DNA of 64,000 nucleotides from Pseudomonadales bacterium (GCA_024234395.1 JACKOH010000002.1:62001-126000); one strand, 5' to 3'; positions 44,210 to 54,112 are shown, counted from the stretch's first letter. A program made the numbers and translations. The notes: generated by a model not told the origin, from the letters alone.

Positions 44210-46321
44210 ATGAACGGGTTTTTTAATGAACTGAAGCGCCGGAAAGTGTTCCAGGCCTGCGGCCTCTATCTGGTTGTTGCCTGGCTCATTCTGCAGGTAG
44301 CCTCTATCGTGCTGCCAGCTCTTTTCTATCCTGACTGGTCAATAACTCTGGTTCTCTACCTGCTCATTACCGGGTTCCCCATCTTTCTTGTTCTTGCCTG
44401 GTTCTTCGATTTCTCAATGGACGGCCTGACACAGGATGCCGAGGACCGGAAAAGAGGACTGCGGGGTATCAAACCGGGAATTGCGCTGCTGCTCGCCCTG
44501 ATGCTGATGACCGGTAGCGGCAGTTATTTCCGCCAGCGATTGGAACGCGACACAATTGCACCCGAAGCCTCCGACATCCCCGATCAGCCGTCCGTGGCGG
44601 TTCTACCCTTTGCCAATCTGTCAGGAAATCCTGATCAGCAGTATTTTGCCGAAGGCATCGCAGATGAACTTATCAATACTCTGTAACGGATCCAAAGTCT
44701 GAAGGTGGCGGCGCGTTCGTCATCTTTTCTCATTGACTACCCGAATGAAGAAACCATCGGCGACATCGCCAGAAAGTTGGGTGTCAACCATATACTGGAA
44801 GGCAGTGTGCTGCGTAGCGGTGAATTCGTAAGGGTATCCGTCAATCTCATCAACGCCCGGGATGGATTCATCACCTGGTCGGATAATTTTGACCGGGAAA
44901 TTGAAGAAATCTTTACAATCGAGGATGAAATCATCGCGCTCATTACCTCTTCGTTGCAACTGGAACTGACCGGCAGCCGCGCAAGTCCAACGGTTTCCAG
45001 GGCATCGAGTATCGATGCCTATAATCTCTACCTGCAGGGTAGGTTCTTTTTTGAAAAGCGCACGGTGAGGGACCTGGAACAGGCGCAGGACTATTTCGAA
45101 AATGCCATTGCCAGGGACCCTGGCTTTGCACCTGCCTATAGTGGATTAGTGGATACGCTGTTACTACTTAGTGACAGTGCCTATGGATCCAGGCCGCTTG
45201 AAACACAGTTAAGTGCTTCCCTCCCACTGATTAACCGGGCCCTCGAACTGGATCCGGACCTGGCGGAGGTTCATGCTTCACTGGGTTTCCTAAGAATGTT
45301 CGAAACCGATTACCTGGCCTCTGAAGCGGCATTGAAACGGGCTATCGAATTGAGTCCGAATTTATCCAGGGCCCTGGTCTGGCTATACATCACTTACGAA
45401 AGAATGCTCAGGCCCCAGGATGCGTTCGATACTCTTTACAGGGCCTATTCGCTGGACCCATTGGCGGAAGTGATCAATGCCAACATGGCGGCTGAGCTGT
45501 GGATAAGAGGCCGAAATCAGGAAGCCCTGCAGGCGGCAAACCGTATTATTCAGGCCAACCCGGAGAGTCCACTGGGTTATCGCCGCAGCGGCAGGTTGAC
45601 CTGGACCAGCGGAGACCTTGCCGACGCCGTCGCCTGGTACCGGCAATCCATCGAACGGGCTCCGGAAGACAGAAATTCGCGTATCGAACTGGGATCGCTT
45701 TATCTCGACCTGGATCGACCAGATGACGCTGAAGCATGGTTAACCGGTCTTACCCACCTGGTGTTCCTGGAACGAGGCCTGTCGACCGAGGCGGTGGCAG
45801 CGGCGATGGCGCAATACCAGGCGAACCCGAACCTAATCAACATCGTCGCCCTGGCGAAAACCGAGGCGAGGGCGGGAAACTTTGACCGGGTATTGGCCCT
45901 GCTGGAGCCACTTTCTGATGGCGCAGAACGTGGCGAAGGAATGCTGTTCCAACGCTCAGGAATTTATTTCTGGGATCCGCAGATTGCTGCCACGGATCTG
46001 GCCCTGGCGAGGCTGCGAACCGGAGACACCGACGGTGCAAGCAGGTTGCTGGTGAAAATCAGGGAATACTATGAATTTCTGGAAAGCGATGGCTTTGACC
46101 ACCCTCTTATCGATTATCAGAAGGCGCGCTTTACTGTGCTGACGGGGGACGCAGACCAGGCCCTGGGGCTGCTGCGGCGAGCCGTGGACAATGGCTGGCG
46201 ATCCTGGCAAACCCGCGAAGAACCCGCCTTAGAAGACCTGTACGAAAGGCCCGCATTCCGGCAGCTGCTTGCGGAAATCTCCGAAAAGGTCGCACGGCAG
46301 CGAGCCTTGCTGTCTATCTGA
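44210..46321 (+). pseudogene. Membrane TPR protein gene interrupted by one nonsense codon
   Basis: One continuous frame of about 703 codons is broken only by TAA at 44684-44686. Before it: a GGAGG site, FNELKRRKVFQACGLYLVVAWL, three membrane helices, then PSVAVLPFANLSGNPDQQYF and ADELINTL. After it: RIQSLKVAARSSSF, LGVNHILEGSVLRSGEFVRV and about eight TPR-like units to 46321. This is the layout of a widespread proteobacterial family (membrane helices, FlgO/TolB-like domain, TPRs). Ser or another residue is expected at the stop; TCA to TAA would be a single change. The rest is undamaged, so decay is recent, or the stop is read through, or it is a sequencing error. Confidence 0.8.
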
Positions 46322-46382
46322 GTTTCAGCCCGGTGAAACTGCAGTCTGAATCACGGTCCGCAGATGTTCTGCGATCCGCCCC

Positions 46383-46949
46383 CTAGAACAACAGCGTCAG
46401 ATTACGGAAAAACCGGGACAGCACGGTTAAGTGCGGGTTACTTTCAATCACGCTGCCAAGTGCACTCACTTCCACCGAGACATCCTGCAACTGTTCATAA
46501 GCAGCAAAACCCAGGTAACTCATGTGCAATTCCAGCAGGCGGTTGGGCTGCAGATTCTCAACATGAAAGTAAGTCAGGCCGCTCTCACTGCGGTAATCGA
46601 CGGTCGGCACTTCGCGTCTGCGGGCACTGGCGACGATATCCACCACGCTGTTGCCGAAGCGCCAGGGTTCAGGCCCGTTACGCAGACTGACATCGATACT
46701 TGCCTGCGGATTGACGCCGGTATTCCCGAGGCTGATGGTGTAGATCGTCAGGCAGTTTTCCGAGGGAGTAGAAGCATTGCCCGGGATTCCGGCGCAGGTC
46801 GTTGAATCCACGCCAGCGCTGTAGGACAACTCGTCCCTGGCAGCAAAGATCACCTTGAATACGGTTGGGAACATCAGTGCCAGTACGAGTATTCCGCCGG
46901 CCCAGAGAAGCGCTTTGGCAACAGGGATTTTTCCGGGTGAGTAGCTCAT
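46383..46949 (-). CDS. Membrane-anchored protein of unknown function
   Basis: About 188 residues from the ATG at 46949 (MSYSPGKIPVAKALLW; the frame is open to 47030). One N-terminal membrane helix (ALLWAGGILVLALMFPTVFKVIF) precedes an extracytoplasmic, beta-rich domain with a possible disulfide (TTCAGIPG...ENCLTIYTISLGNTG). It has the pattern of an Ig-like or DUF11-like fold (NTGVNPQASIDVSL). No family recognised. It converges on the broken TPR gene, 61 bases from its end. Confidence 0.55.
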   Translation of the reverse strand: MSYSPGKIPVAKALLWAGGILVLALMFPTVFKVIFAARDELSYSAGVDSTTCAGIPGNASTPSENCLTIYTISLGNTGVNPQASIDVSLRNGPEPWRFGNSVVDIVASARRREVPTVDYRSESGLTYFHVENLQPNRLLELHMSYLGFAAYEQLQDVSVEVSALGSVIESNPHLTVLSRFFRNLTLLF

Positions 46950-47273
46950 GAGGATCATATCGACTCTGCCAGAGGTTACTGCAATGCTGGCGGCGCCCGC
47001 ACGATACCGGTCGCGAGACCGGTCAGCCACCTGCGGCTGGACTTTTCTCCCGACCAGCGATACCTTTTGCAGCCACTCGAACCGCTTTTCACGGACGCCG
47101 GTGACTTGCCAGGGGGGGCAGGAATCGTCGGCAACCCTGAGTTCACCCCGGGGCCGATATCGGGTATGGCCTGGTCACCGGTTCGATTTAAACCAGGGAA
47201 TGCACTGATTGATCTGAATATTAATCGGTGGACTCTGACAGGAACAAGTTGAGAACAATAAGAAGAATCTGAC

Positions 47274-48296
47274 ATGGAATCATTGGCACAACTGATTGAC
47301 GGCAGTTTTCTGCAAAGCGGCGCACTATGGGCGCTGAACACGATCCCCGGCTTTCCTCCTATCATCCAGACTGTGCACATCCTCGGCATTGCCGTGGTGA
47401 TGGCCACCGTGGTATTGATGAACCTGCGGATACTCGGCCTGGCTGTTCCGGCCATGAGTATCAGCGACCTGCTGGAACGCGCTTTTCCCTGGCTATGGAT
47501 CGCCCTAGTCAGCAATGTTATCTCCGGCGCCTTTTTTGTTCTCGGCCGGCCGAATCGCTATTTTTCCAACCCGGTGTTCAGCAGCAAAATGGGGTTCCTG
47601 TTGGGAGCGGTAGCACTGGCGATCTTTTTCTTAGCGATGCAGAAACGCAGACCCGGTTTCTGGGAAGCACCGCAACGACGCCTGCTGGCCCGCGGCCTGG
47701 CGGTACTGTCGCTGGGCCTGTGGATAATGGTTCTGATGGCAGGGCGCTGGATCGCCTACCTGGAATATCTGCAGTTTCCGCTGTGGAGCATGGAAGCCTT
47801 CGATGCCGGCCCGCAGCCCACTGTGTGGTTGAGTATGGAAAACTGGCCGCTGTCCCAGGTCATCGCCGCCACCAACTGGTTTCCATTGCTGGAATCCATC
47901 CACGTCATTGCCATAACCCTGGTGCTGGGCAGCATCCTCTGGGTCGACCTGCGACTGCTCGGTTTCGCGGCCAGGCAATTACCGCTGAATGTTCTCAATC
48001 TGCAACTGATACCCTGGACCTGGGGCGCTTTTGTGGTTGCAGTTATCACCGGGCTCGGAATGTTTATCACCCGCGCCTCTTCCCATATAGACAATCCTGC
48101 CTTTCGATGGAAGTTCGTGTTGATGGCCCTGGCCGGAATCAACATGGCCTATTTCCATTTTCGGGTTGATAAACAGCTCGATCACCATGCGGTGTTCACC
48201 GACCTGCCCAGGCCGGCAAGGATAGCCGGAGGTCTGTCGCTGTTTCTGTGGTCAGGAGTAATGCTGGCCGGACGCTGGATAGGTCACATCGTCTAA
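47274..48296 (+). CDS. Fused two-domain DUF6644-like membrane protein
   Basis: A 340-residue protein with eight membrane segments made of two related halves. Half one has QTVHILGIAVVMATVVLMNL followed by RILGLA and ends IMVLMAGRWIAYL. Half two has ESIHVIAITLVLGSILWVDL followed by RLLGFA and ends LFLWSGVMLAGRWIGHI. Each half matches the separate 155- and 164-residue genes at 26068-27036. The conserved His in the first helix and the GRWI end are shared by all four units. Function is unknown (DUF6644-like). The ribosome site is weak (AGAAGAA). Confidence 0.75.
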   Translation: MESLAQLIDGSFLQSGALWALNTIPGFPPIIQTVHILGIAVVMATVVLMNLRILGLAVPAMSISDLLERAFPWLWIALVSNVISGAFFVLGRPNRYFSNPVFSSKMGFLLGAVALAIFFLAMQKRRPGFWEAPQRRLLARGLAVLSLGLWIMVLMAGRWIAYLEYLQFPLWSMEAFDAGPQPTVWLSMENWPLSQVIAATNWFPLLESIHVIAITLVLGSILWVDLRLLGFAARQLPLNVLNLQLIPWTWGAFVVAVITGLGMFITRASSHIDNPAFRWKFVLMALAGINMAYFHFRVDKQLDHHAVFTDLPRPARIAGGLSLFLWSGVMLAGRWIGHIV

Positions 48297-48311
48297 CAGA
48301 CTGCTGATTGA

Positions 48312-48908
48312 TCAGTGTGGAGCTGTCCGGTGGAGATTTATCGCGCACATGACCCCCTCTACAATATTCATCATCTTCTTCCTGCTTGGATTCAGTCGAG
48401 ACATGACCCTGATTCCCTGAGTACTGTGCAATAGAAATTCGGCCAATGCCTCGGTATCCGTATCCGGCTGCAGCTCACCCAATTCGACGGCTCTATCCAG
48501 TGCTTTTCTGAATACCTTCTCGCTGCGTTTATAGGAAGCCCTGATAAAGGCAGCAATGGACTCGTCGCCGGCTTCTGCGGTGGCTGCATTGGTGATCATG
48601 CAGCCGCGGGTTCGTTTCCGGTCGGCGGCGATGCTGGCTATCTTTTCCCAATACTCCCGCAACCCTTCCAGTGGCGAGGGATTGTTCTCGATCAGCATCA
48701 GCAGGTGGGTATTGCGATCGATGTAGCGCTGCAGCACCTTCAGGTAGATTGCCTGTTTACTGCCGAATGTATTGAACAAAGAACTTTCCGACAGGTTCGC
48801 AGAACCGGCAAGCTCCCGGGTGGTGGTCGCCCGGTAGCCCCGTTGCCAGAAAAGTTCCAGCATCAGATCAAGTGCTTCGTCTACATCGAACTGCTTTACT
48901 CCAGCCAT
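48312..48908 (-). CDS. TetR-family transcriptional regulator
   Basis: A 198-residue TetR-type repressor. The N-terminal helix-turn-helix is clear: DEALDLMLELFWQRGYRATT, then TRELAGSANLSESSLFNTFGSK with the typical ending before AIYLKVLQRYID. The C-terminal ligand-binding helices resemble the AcuR/NemR-like group (RTRGCMITNAATAEA, FIRASYKRSEKVFRKAL). It is transcribed away from the TonB-receptor gene, and the spacer holds tandem repeats and a dyad, so it probably controls itself and the receptor. Confidence 0.9.
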   Translation of the reverse strand: MAGVKQFDVDEALDLMLELFWQRGYRATTTRELAGSANLSESSLFNTFGSKQAIYLKVLQRYIDRNTHLLMLIENNPSPLEGLREYWEKIASIAADRKRTRGCMITNAATAEAGDESIAAFIRASYKRSEKVFRKALDRAVELGELQPDTDTEALAEFLLHSTQGIRVMSRLNPSRKKMMNIVEGVMCAINLHRTAPH

Positions 48909-48919
48909 CGGCCTTTTCT

Positions 48920-48989
48920 CTCAATTAATTTCACTCAATTAATTTCACTCAATTAAATTCGTTCAATTCATTTCTCTCAATGAATCTCT
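48920..48989. repeat. Five tandem 14-base AT-rich repeats
   Basis: Five head-to-tail units of 14 bases: two exact copies of CTCAATTAATTTCA (48920-48933, 48934-48947), then CTCAATTAAATTCG, TTCAATTCATTTCT and CTCAATGAATCTCT. They start 12 bases upstream of the tetR start codon, so they lie in its leader or promoter. The period is about 1.3 helical turns. They may be regulator-binding iterons or a slippage-prone tract. Confidence 0.85.
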
Positions 48990-49056
48990 CCATGGATCTC
49001 TCTGTGGATCCTCTAATTTTTTAAATGTGACTTATTGTGTCTGTACGTTGATTATT

Positions 49057-49074
49057 TTGGAGTGTTCACTCTAA
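49057..49074. promoter_or_regulatory. Candidate operator dyad before the TonB-receptor gene
   Basis: TTGGAGTG-TT-CACTCTAA is an 18-base dyad with seven of eight arm positions matching. It is centred about 41 bases before the receptor start codon, next to the divergent tetR gene. Size and symmetry suit a TetR-family operator. The assignment rests on position and symmetry only. Confidence 0.5.
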
Positions 49075-49106
49075 GATGGTGACGAATTCGCACGAGGGTT
49101 GAATCC

Positions 49107-51239
49107 ATGTCCGTTACAAAGCTTTCACCGGTTGTCAGTTTATCCGTCCTGTTGTGGGCCGGGCATTCGTACAGTCAGGATTCAACCGGTGAAGATTCCA
49201 ACGTGATTTTTACCGCAGCCTATTTTGCGGAATTTTCACCCATTACTGCCAACGACATGCTGGACAGGGTACCCGGGATCGAGCTTATTCGAAGTGGCGG
49301 CAGCATTGCAAGAGATGGCGACCGCGGCCTGGGCGCCGAATCACAGATCCTGATTGATGGTAAACGACTGGCCGGCAAGGCGAACGAGGCACAGAGTCAG
49401 CTACAGCGAATTGCCGCCGATCAGGTTGACTACATCGAAATCATCCGGGGAACCTCGAGTGATCTTGACGTACAGAACTCCGGACAACTGGTCAACATCG
49501 TATTACTGGAATCTCAGTCCCGTTCCAGTCTGTCGACCGAGTTGAACCTGAATTACCACGAGAACGGAAACAAGAACCCCGGTGGTTCTGTGGCATTCAG
49601 CGGCCAGACCGGCAACTGGAACTATCTGATCAGCGCCGAAGCAGGTAACAGCTACGAAAAGCGGGATAACTACGAGGCCAGTCTGCACGGAGACTTCAGC
49701 CTGAATGAGTTCATCGACTGGGATCGGATCGCTGATAACACGACCTATCAGCTCAATGCCAATCTGGCCTACAACCCCGGCCCACGGGATCGTCTCGCCC
49801 TGAATCTACTCTACAGTCAAGCCGAGCCCGATACCTTTGTGAACAGATTATTCACTGATTTCAATGACCCCGAACCGAGGGACTATACCGAACGAGAGAC
49901 CATTCCATCTTCCAGTGACAACTGGGAAATTGGTGGCGATCTTGAACACAGATTCTTGGACGGCAATCGCGTCAAAGCGCTGTTTATAGTTAATGAAAAA
50001 ATCGACGACACCCTGCGCGAAAGGTTTCTCACTGACGTGGTGGGTGGCGACGAACGGCAGACTCTGTTCCTCAATACCTACAGCCGCTACCGGGAACGTA
50101 TTATTCGGTCGTCGTACATTTACAACCTGAGTGCGAACCAGGGCCTGGAAATTGGCGTCGAGGGAGCACAAACCATACAGGATTCCAAATTGCTGTTTGC
50201 GACGCCACCGGCTATTCCGGGAAGCCCGCTGTTCGGCGGACTCACTCCGGTGACACTGCCCAATGCCGACTCGACGGTTGAAGAGATCCGCTATGAACCG
50301 TTTGTCATTCATAACTGGCAGATCAGCCAGCGGCTCACCCTGGAGAGCTCCCTGGTGGGGGAATGGTCTGAGATATCCCAGACCGGCGACGTATCCGCCT
50401 CCCGGAACTTCAACTACCTGAAACCGAAACTGGACCTGCGGTTCAATATCAGCAACGATCTTCAGGCACGCATATCACTGGAAAATGTTGTCTCGCAACT
50501 CAGCTTTGCAGATTTTTCCAGAAGCACCAACGATCGTGACGACGACCAGGACACGGTTGCCGGAAATCCCGATCTTGAACCTGAGGAGAGCTGGAGACTG
50601 GAATTCGGGTTCGACTACCGCTTGCCGAATGATGGTGGAGCTGTGAATGCCCGCTATTTCCACTATGAATATGACAACAAGATAGGCAAGATCGATATCT
50701 CACCCAGTCCGGATAACCTGCAGACTACCAACGGGAATATCGGCCCCGCCCAGGCTTACGGACTGATCGTGAACACCAGCATTCGGCTAGGATTTATGGG
50801 ATTGCCCAACGTCCTGGTCACGGGCATGGCACGGGTCCAGGAGTCGGAATTTGACTTCGACCCGCTCACTCCGCGAGAACACGGCTTTCCTCCTTTCGAC
50901 CGGGGCAGCTTTCAGCTGGGTTTTCGTCACGATATACCGACCCGATCGCTAAGCTATGGGGTCAACTGGACGCCGAGAATAAGGGATGGCCGCCGGGCCT
51001 TTGACATAGACAACGAGTTTGACCTGGTCGTGCCCGACAACCTTACCGCCTTTGTCGAGAAAGTCGGCTTTGGCGGGCTGACTTATCGGCTGGAAGGAAA
51101 CAACCTGGCTGACTATCACAACTGCGGAATCCGCTACCGTTACCAGGGTTATGTGACCGATGGCATACTCAAGGAAGTGGAACAGAACTGTTTTACCAGT
51201 GGTCGTAATTTTATCTTCAAAGTACGTGCTACATTTTAG
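49107..51239 (+). CDS. TonB-dependent outer-membrane receptor
   Basis: A 710-residue outer-membrane receptor with a GAGGG ribosome site and a signal peptide (SPVVSLSVLLWAGHSYSQ). The plug domain is visible: ITANDMLDRVPGIELIRSGG, SQILIDGKRLAGKANEAQSQ and QVDYIEIIRGTSSDLDVQNSG. A barrel of alternating strands follows, ending FIFKVRATF with C-terminal Phe. The wording is like the outer-membrane receptor/beta-barrel OMP group often seen for organic substrates rather than siderophores. Substrate unknown. The adjacent tetR gene and dyad suggest repression that is lifted by ligand; that is inference. Confidence 0.85.
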   Translation: MSVTKLSPVVSLSVLLWAGHSYSQDSTGEDSNVIFTAAYFAEFSPITANDMLDRVPGIELIRSGGSIARDGDRGLGAESQILIDGKRLAGKANEAQSQLQRIAADQVDYIEIIRGTSSDLDVQNSGQLVNIVLLESQSRSSLSTELNLNYHENGNKNPGGSVAFSGQTGNWNYLISAEAGNSYEKRDNYEASLHGDFSLNEFIDWDRIADNTTYQLNANLAYNPGPRDRLALNLLYSQAEPDTFVNRLFTDFNDPEPRDYTERETIPSSSDNWEIGGDLEHRFLDGNRVKALFIVNEKIDDTLRERFLTDVVGGDERQTLFLNTYSRYRERIIRSSYIYNLSANQGLEIGVEGAQTIQDSKLLFATPPAIPGSPLFGGLTPVTLPNADSTVEEIRYEPFVIHNWQISQRLTLESSLVGEWSEISQTGDVSASRNFNYLKPKLDLRFNISNDLQARISLENVVSQLSFADFSRSTNDRDDDQDTVAGNPDLEPEESWRLEFGFDYRLPNDGGAVNARYFHYEYDNKIGKIDISPSPDNLQTTNGNIGPAQAYGLIVNTSIRLGFMGLPNVLVTGMARVQESEFDFDPLTPREHGFPPFDRGSFQLGFRHDIPTRSLSYGVNWTPRIRDGRRAFDIDNEFDLVVPDNLTAFVEKVGFGGLTYRLEGNNLADYHNCGIRYRYQGYVTDGILKEVEQNCFTSGRNFIFKVRATF

Positions 51240-51269
51240 GGAACCTCTGACTAATTTTTTAGAGGTTCC
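51240..51269. terminator. Hairpin right after the TonB-receptor stop
   Basis: GGAACCTCT (51240-51248) pairs perfectly with AGAGGTTCC (51261-51269) around a T-rich loop, starting one base after the TAG stop. No T-run follows the stem, so it is not a classic intrinsic terminator, though it could stabilise the 3' end. It is also a full inverted version of the GGGAACCTCTGA repeat seen near 20586, 24590 and 28843. Confidence 0.5.
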
Positions 51270-51471
51270 TTAGGGTGGTGGCGATAAACTCATGCTAAGC
51301 AGACAGGTGGATTTGCCATGCTTCTGGCAGTTGAAAATCAGCCGCCACGAACTGCAGACCACGGATGCCGCCATGAGATCGACAAAAGTCTTTACAATAC
51401 GCGCACCGAAGAACGCTGCCATCTGAATATCAGAAGTCTTTTCAAACTGAGTCCGAATCAATCTGGAAATA

Positions 51472-52914
51472 TCAGACTGGTCTTTTTTCTCTCATACCAT
51501 GTGGCTGACCGGCATTGGGATTCGGTGCCAGGTGAGAACCCACCAGCATGCCCACCAGGCTCAGGCCCAGGCCGATCAATTGCGGCTCAAAGGGCAGTTC
51601 GGGGAAGAAAATCTCCAGCAGTATCCAGCTGCCCAGGCCCAGGCCGATGGAAAGGGCAGCGCCGAGATTGCTGGCCTTGCGCCAGAACAGCCCGGCCGTC
51701 AACGGAATGAACACGCCCGCCAGCGTAATGCGGTAGGCATTCTCCACCATGGCGTGGATACTGGAATGAGACAGCGTGGCATTGGCTATCACCAGCAGGG
51801 TAAAGACAAGAACCGTCACGCGGGTCGCCTTGAGCAGTTGCCGGTCCGTCATTCCGGGGCGGAAATTCTTCAGCACGTTCTCAGTAAAGGTAACGGAAGG
51901 CGCCAGCAGGGTACTCGACGCGGTACTCATGATGACCGAAAGCAAAGCCCCGAAGAACACCGCCTGCAGCCAGAACGGCATATGCGTGAGGACAAAGGTT
52001 GGCAACACCAGCTGTGAATCCTCCTGCATCAGCGCAGCAGTCTGAGCCGGATCGATCAGACTGGCGCTATAAACCAAGTAAAGAGGAACCGCGGCAAAAA
52101 AGAAATAAGCGATACCTCCGCAGGTAGTGGCCCAGACCGCCACCTTCTCATTTTTTGAAGTATTGACCCGTTGGAATACGTCCTGCTGGGGAATCGAACC
52201 GAGTGCCATGGTGAACAGTGCAGCAATCCAGCCAAGCATGTCCACCAGGTCCAGCGATGGCAGGAACGCAAATTTGCCTTCCGCTGCAGCGCTGGAGATT
52301 ACTTCCGACATGCCGCCGGCCATGTGGCTGGCATTCATGGTGACCAGCAACAGACCGATCACGATGATAGTCATCTGCACAAAGTCGGTGACGGCCACCG
52401 ACCAGATACCGCCAAACAGGGTATAGGTCAGCACCACCGCGGCGCCGATCAGCATGCCCTGGTCCATAGAAACGCTACCTTCGGACAGGACATTGAATAC
52501 CAGGCCCAGCGCGGTCACCTGGGCCGACACCCAGCCCAGATAGGACAGCACGATGCAGCCGGACAAGACCAGTTCGATTCCCTTGTTGTAGCGGATATGG
52601 AAGAAGTCGCCCAGTGTCATCAGTTTGAGCCGATACAGGGGCAGGGCAAAAACCAGCCCGAACAACACCAGACAGATCGCGGCGCCGAGCGGGTCGGAAA
52701 TCAGGCCGCGGAAACCTTCATCCAGAAAGGTGGCGGAAATACCCAGGACTGTTTCGGCACCGAACCAGGTGGCAAACACCATGGCCAGGACCACCGGCAT
52801 GGGGAGGCTGCGCCCCGCCGTTATATAGTCACTGGCGGAATGCACCTTGCGGGCCGCGAAAAGTCCGAGAGAAATGGAAAAAAGCAGGTACACAGCAACC
52901 AGGGCAAGCAGCAT
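51472..52914 (-). CDS. Sodium:solute symporter (SSS family)
   Basis: A 480-residue protein of the SSS family with about 13 membrane helices. Motifs: VHSASDYITAGRSLPMPVVL at the N-terminus, ATWFGAETVLGISATFLDEG, LMTLGDFFHIRYNKGIELVL, YTLFGGIWSVAVTDFVQMTI and GSIPQQDVFQRVNTSKNEK. These are the signature regions of pantothenate/proline/sugar-type sodium symporters. It should import a small solute with sodium; the substrate cannot be read. An AGGGAG site precedes the ATG. It converges on the TonB-receptor gene but has its own promoter region. Confidence 0.9.
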   Translation of the reverse strand: MLLALVAVYLLFSISLGLFAARKVHSASDYITAGRSLPMPVVLAMVFATWFGAETVLGISATFLDEGFRGLISDPLGAAICLVLFGLVFALPLYRLKLMTLGDFFHIRYNKGIELVLSGCIVLSYLGWVSAQVTALGLVFNVLSEGSVSMDQGMLIGAAVVLTYTLFGGIWSVAVTDFVQMTIIVIGLLLVTMNASHMAGGMSEVISSAAAEGKFAFLPSLDLVDMLGWIAALFTMALGSIPQQDVFQRVNTSKNEKVAVWATTCGGIAYFFFAAVPLYLVYSASLIDPAQTAALMQEDSQLVLPTFVLTHMPFWLQAVFFGALLSVIMSTASSTLLAPSVTFTENVLKNFRPGMTDRQLLKATRVTVLVFTLLVIANATLSHSSIHAMVENAYRITLAGVFIPLTAGLFWRKASNLGAALSIGLGLGSWILLEIFFPELPFEPQLIGLGLSLVGMLVGSHLAPNPNAGQPHGMREKRPV

Positions 52915-53225
52915 AACAACTCCCTATGCACGAATAAGCAGATGAACTCGCAGGCCCACCGGTGCCCGGTCCACGCGTGACCAGCCATGTTGCCGCTTGG
53001 CCGCATCATATAAAAAAAGTCTGGGACCACAAAATCTTTTTTGTGTCCGCAGGAAAAATTCCGCCCGGTGCTTTGTGAGGTGCATCTCCAGACCGAGCCG
53101 CCAACAATCCCGGTCCGGTAAAACGTGGTGCTCCTGGACTTGTCATTACCCGCAGCTGAGCGGTGGTCAAGCTGCTGCTTTCGTTCCATAATGCGCAGCT
53201 GACGTAAATCCTGGGGACCCTTTTC
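52915..53225. promoter_or_regulatory. Divergent spacer between the symporter and methyltransferase genes
   Basis: About 310 bases between divergent genes. Short AT-rich patches lie at about 53005-53045. Promoters for both genes are expected. No hairpin, repeat or RNA gene was recognised. Confidence 0.35.
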
Positions 53226-54074
53226 ATGCATGCACTGCCAATGAAAACAATCAAGTCGCTGATAGCCACCTGCCTGACCGTTACTCTGCTGCCAACGGGA
53301 CAACCGGCACAGGCCGACAATCACGGAAACAGTCTGCTTTCACTGGAGCAGATCCTGGTCGGCGATCACCGCAGCGAGGCCAGCATCGCCCGTAACGAAA
53401 GCCGTCACGTGATCGAGACCCTGGAGTTCTTCGGTCTGCGGCCGGACATGACGCTTATTGAAATCGGACCTTCAGGCGGCTGGTACACGGAAATACTGGC
53501 GCCCTACCTCAGGGATCAGGGCCGCTATTATGGCGCACATTTCTCTCCAAACTCGCCGGCCGGCTACCACCGTCGTTACCTGGAAACTTTTGAAGAGAAA
53601 ATTCGCCAGCGACCCGACATCTACGGCAGGGCAACCATTCGCCACCTGCTGCCGCCCAACGAAACGGTGATCGGTCCGGCCGAGGGGGCCGATATGGCGC
53701 TGACCTTCCGTAATGTCCACAACTGGATCATGGCCGGTCAGGAACACGACTACTTCGAGGCCTTCTACGCCGCCCTGAAACCCGGCGGAATTCTTGGTGT
53801 CGTCGAACATCGGGCCAGACCGGATTCCGACATGGAAGCGATGCGCACCACCGGTTATGTCACTGAAAATTATGTAAGGGAAATTGCCGCGGCCGCCGGT
53901 TTCGAGTTTATCGGTGCCGCGGAGATCAATGCCAATCCCAGGGATTCCAAGGATCATCCGGAAGGAGTCTGGACCCTGCCGCCCGAGTTCCGTCTTGGCG
54001 ACACTGACCGCGAAAAATATACTGCGATCGGCGAGAGCGACCGGATGACTCTTAAATTTCGTAAACCCGAATGA
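53226..54074 (+). CDS. Exported class I SAM-dependent methyltransferase-like protein
   Basis: A 282-residue protein with a signal peptide (KTIKSLIATCLTVTLLPTGQ, cleavage near AQADNHG). The mature domain has a Rossmann-like methyltransferase pattern: LRPDMTLIEIGPSGGWYTEI (motif I, with EIGPSGG in place of the usual D/E-x-GxGxG), ADMALTFRNVHNWI (motif II region) and ALKPGGILGVVEHRARPDSD (motif III). SAM is cytosolic, so a periplasmic member is puzzling. Known exported relatives of this 'predicted methyltransferase' type have no settled role. DUF1993 follows 38 bases later. Confidence 0.78.
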   Translation: MHALPMKTIKSLIATCLTVTLLPTGQPAQADNHGNSLLSLEQILVGDHRSEASIARNESRHVIETLEFFGLRPDMTLIEIGPSGGWYTEILAPYLRDQGRYYGAHFSPNSPAGYHRRYLETFEEKIRQRPDIYGRATIRHLLPPNETVIGPAEGADMALTFRNVHNWIMAGQEHDYFEAFYAALKPGGILGVVEHRARPDSDMEAMRTTGYVTENYVREIAAAAGFEFIGAAEINANPRDSKDHPEGVWTLPPEFRLGDTDREKYTAIGESDRMTLKFRKPE

Positions 54075-54112
54075 CACAGCGAACGCTGTAACTCTGTCCC
54101 CGAGGAAAGACC

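Noticed and set aside
48920..48989. CRISPR-like array
   Set aside because: The units are 14 bases, directly adjacent with no spacers, so they are simple tandem repeats.
51240..51269. Classic intrinsic terminator
   Set aside because: The T-run is in the loop, not after the stem, so only a hairpin was called.
52171..52980. Plus-strand frame of 269 codons opposite the sodium symporter
   Set aside because: Antisense to a complete SSS-family gene; His/Gln-rich without domain features.
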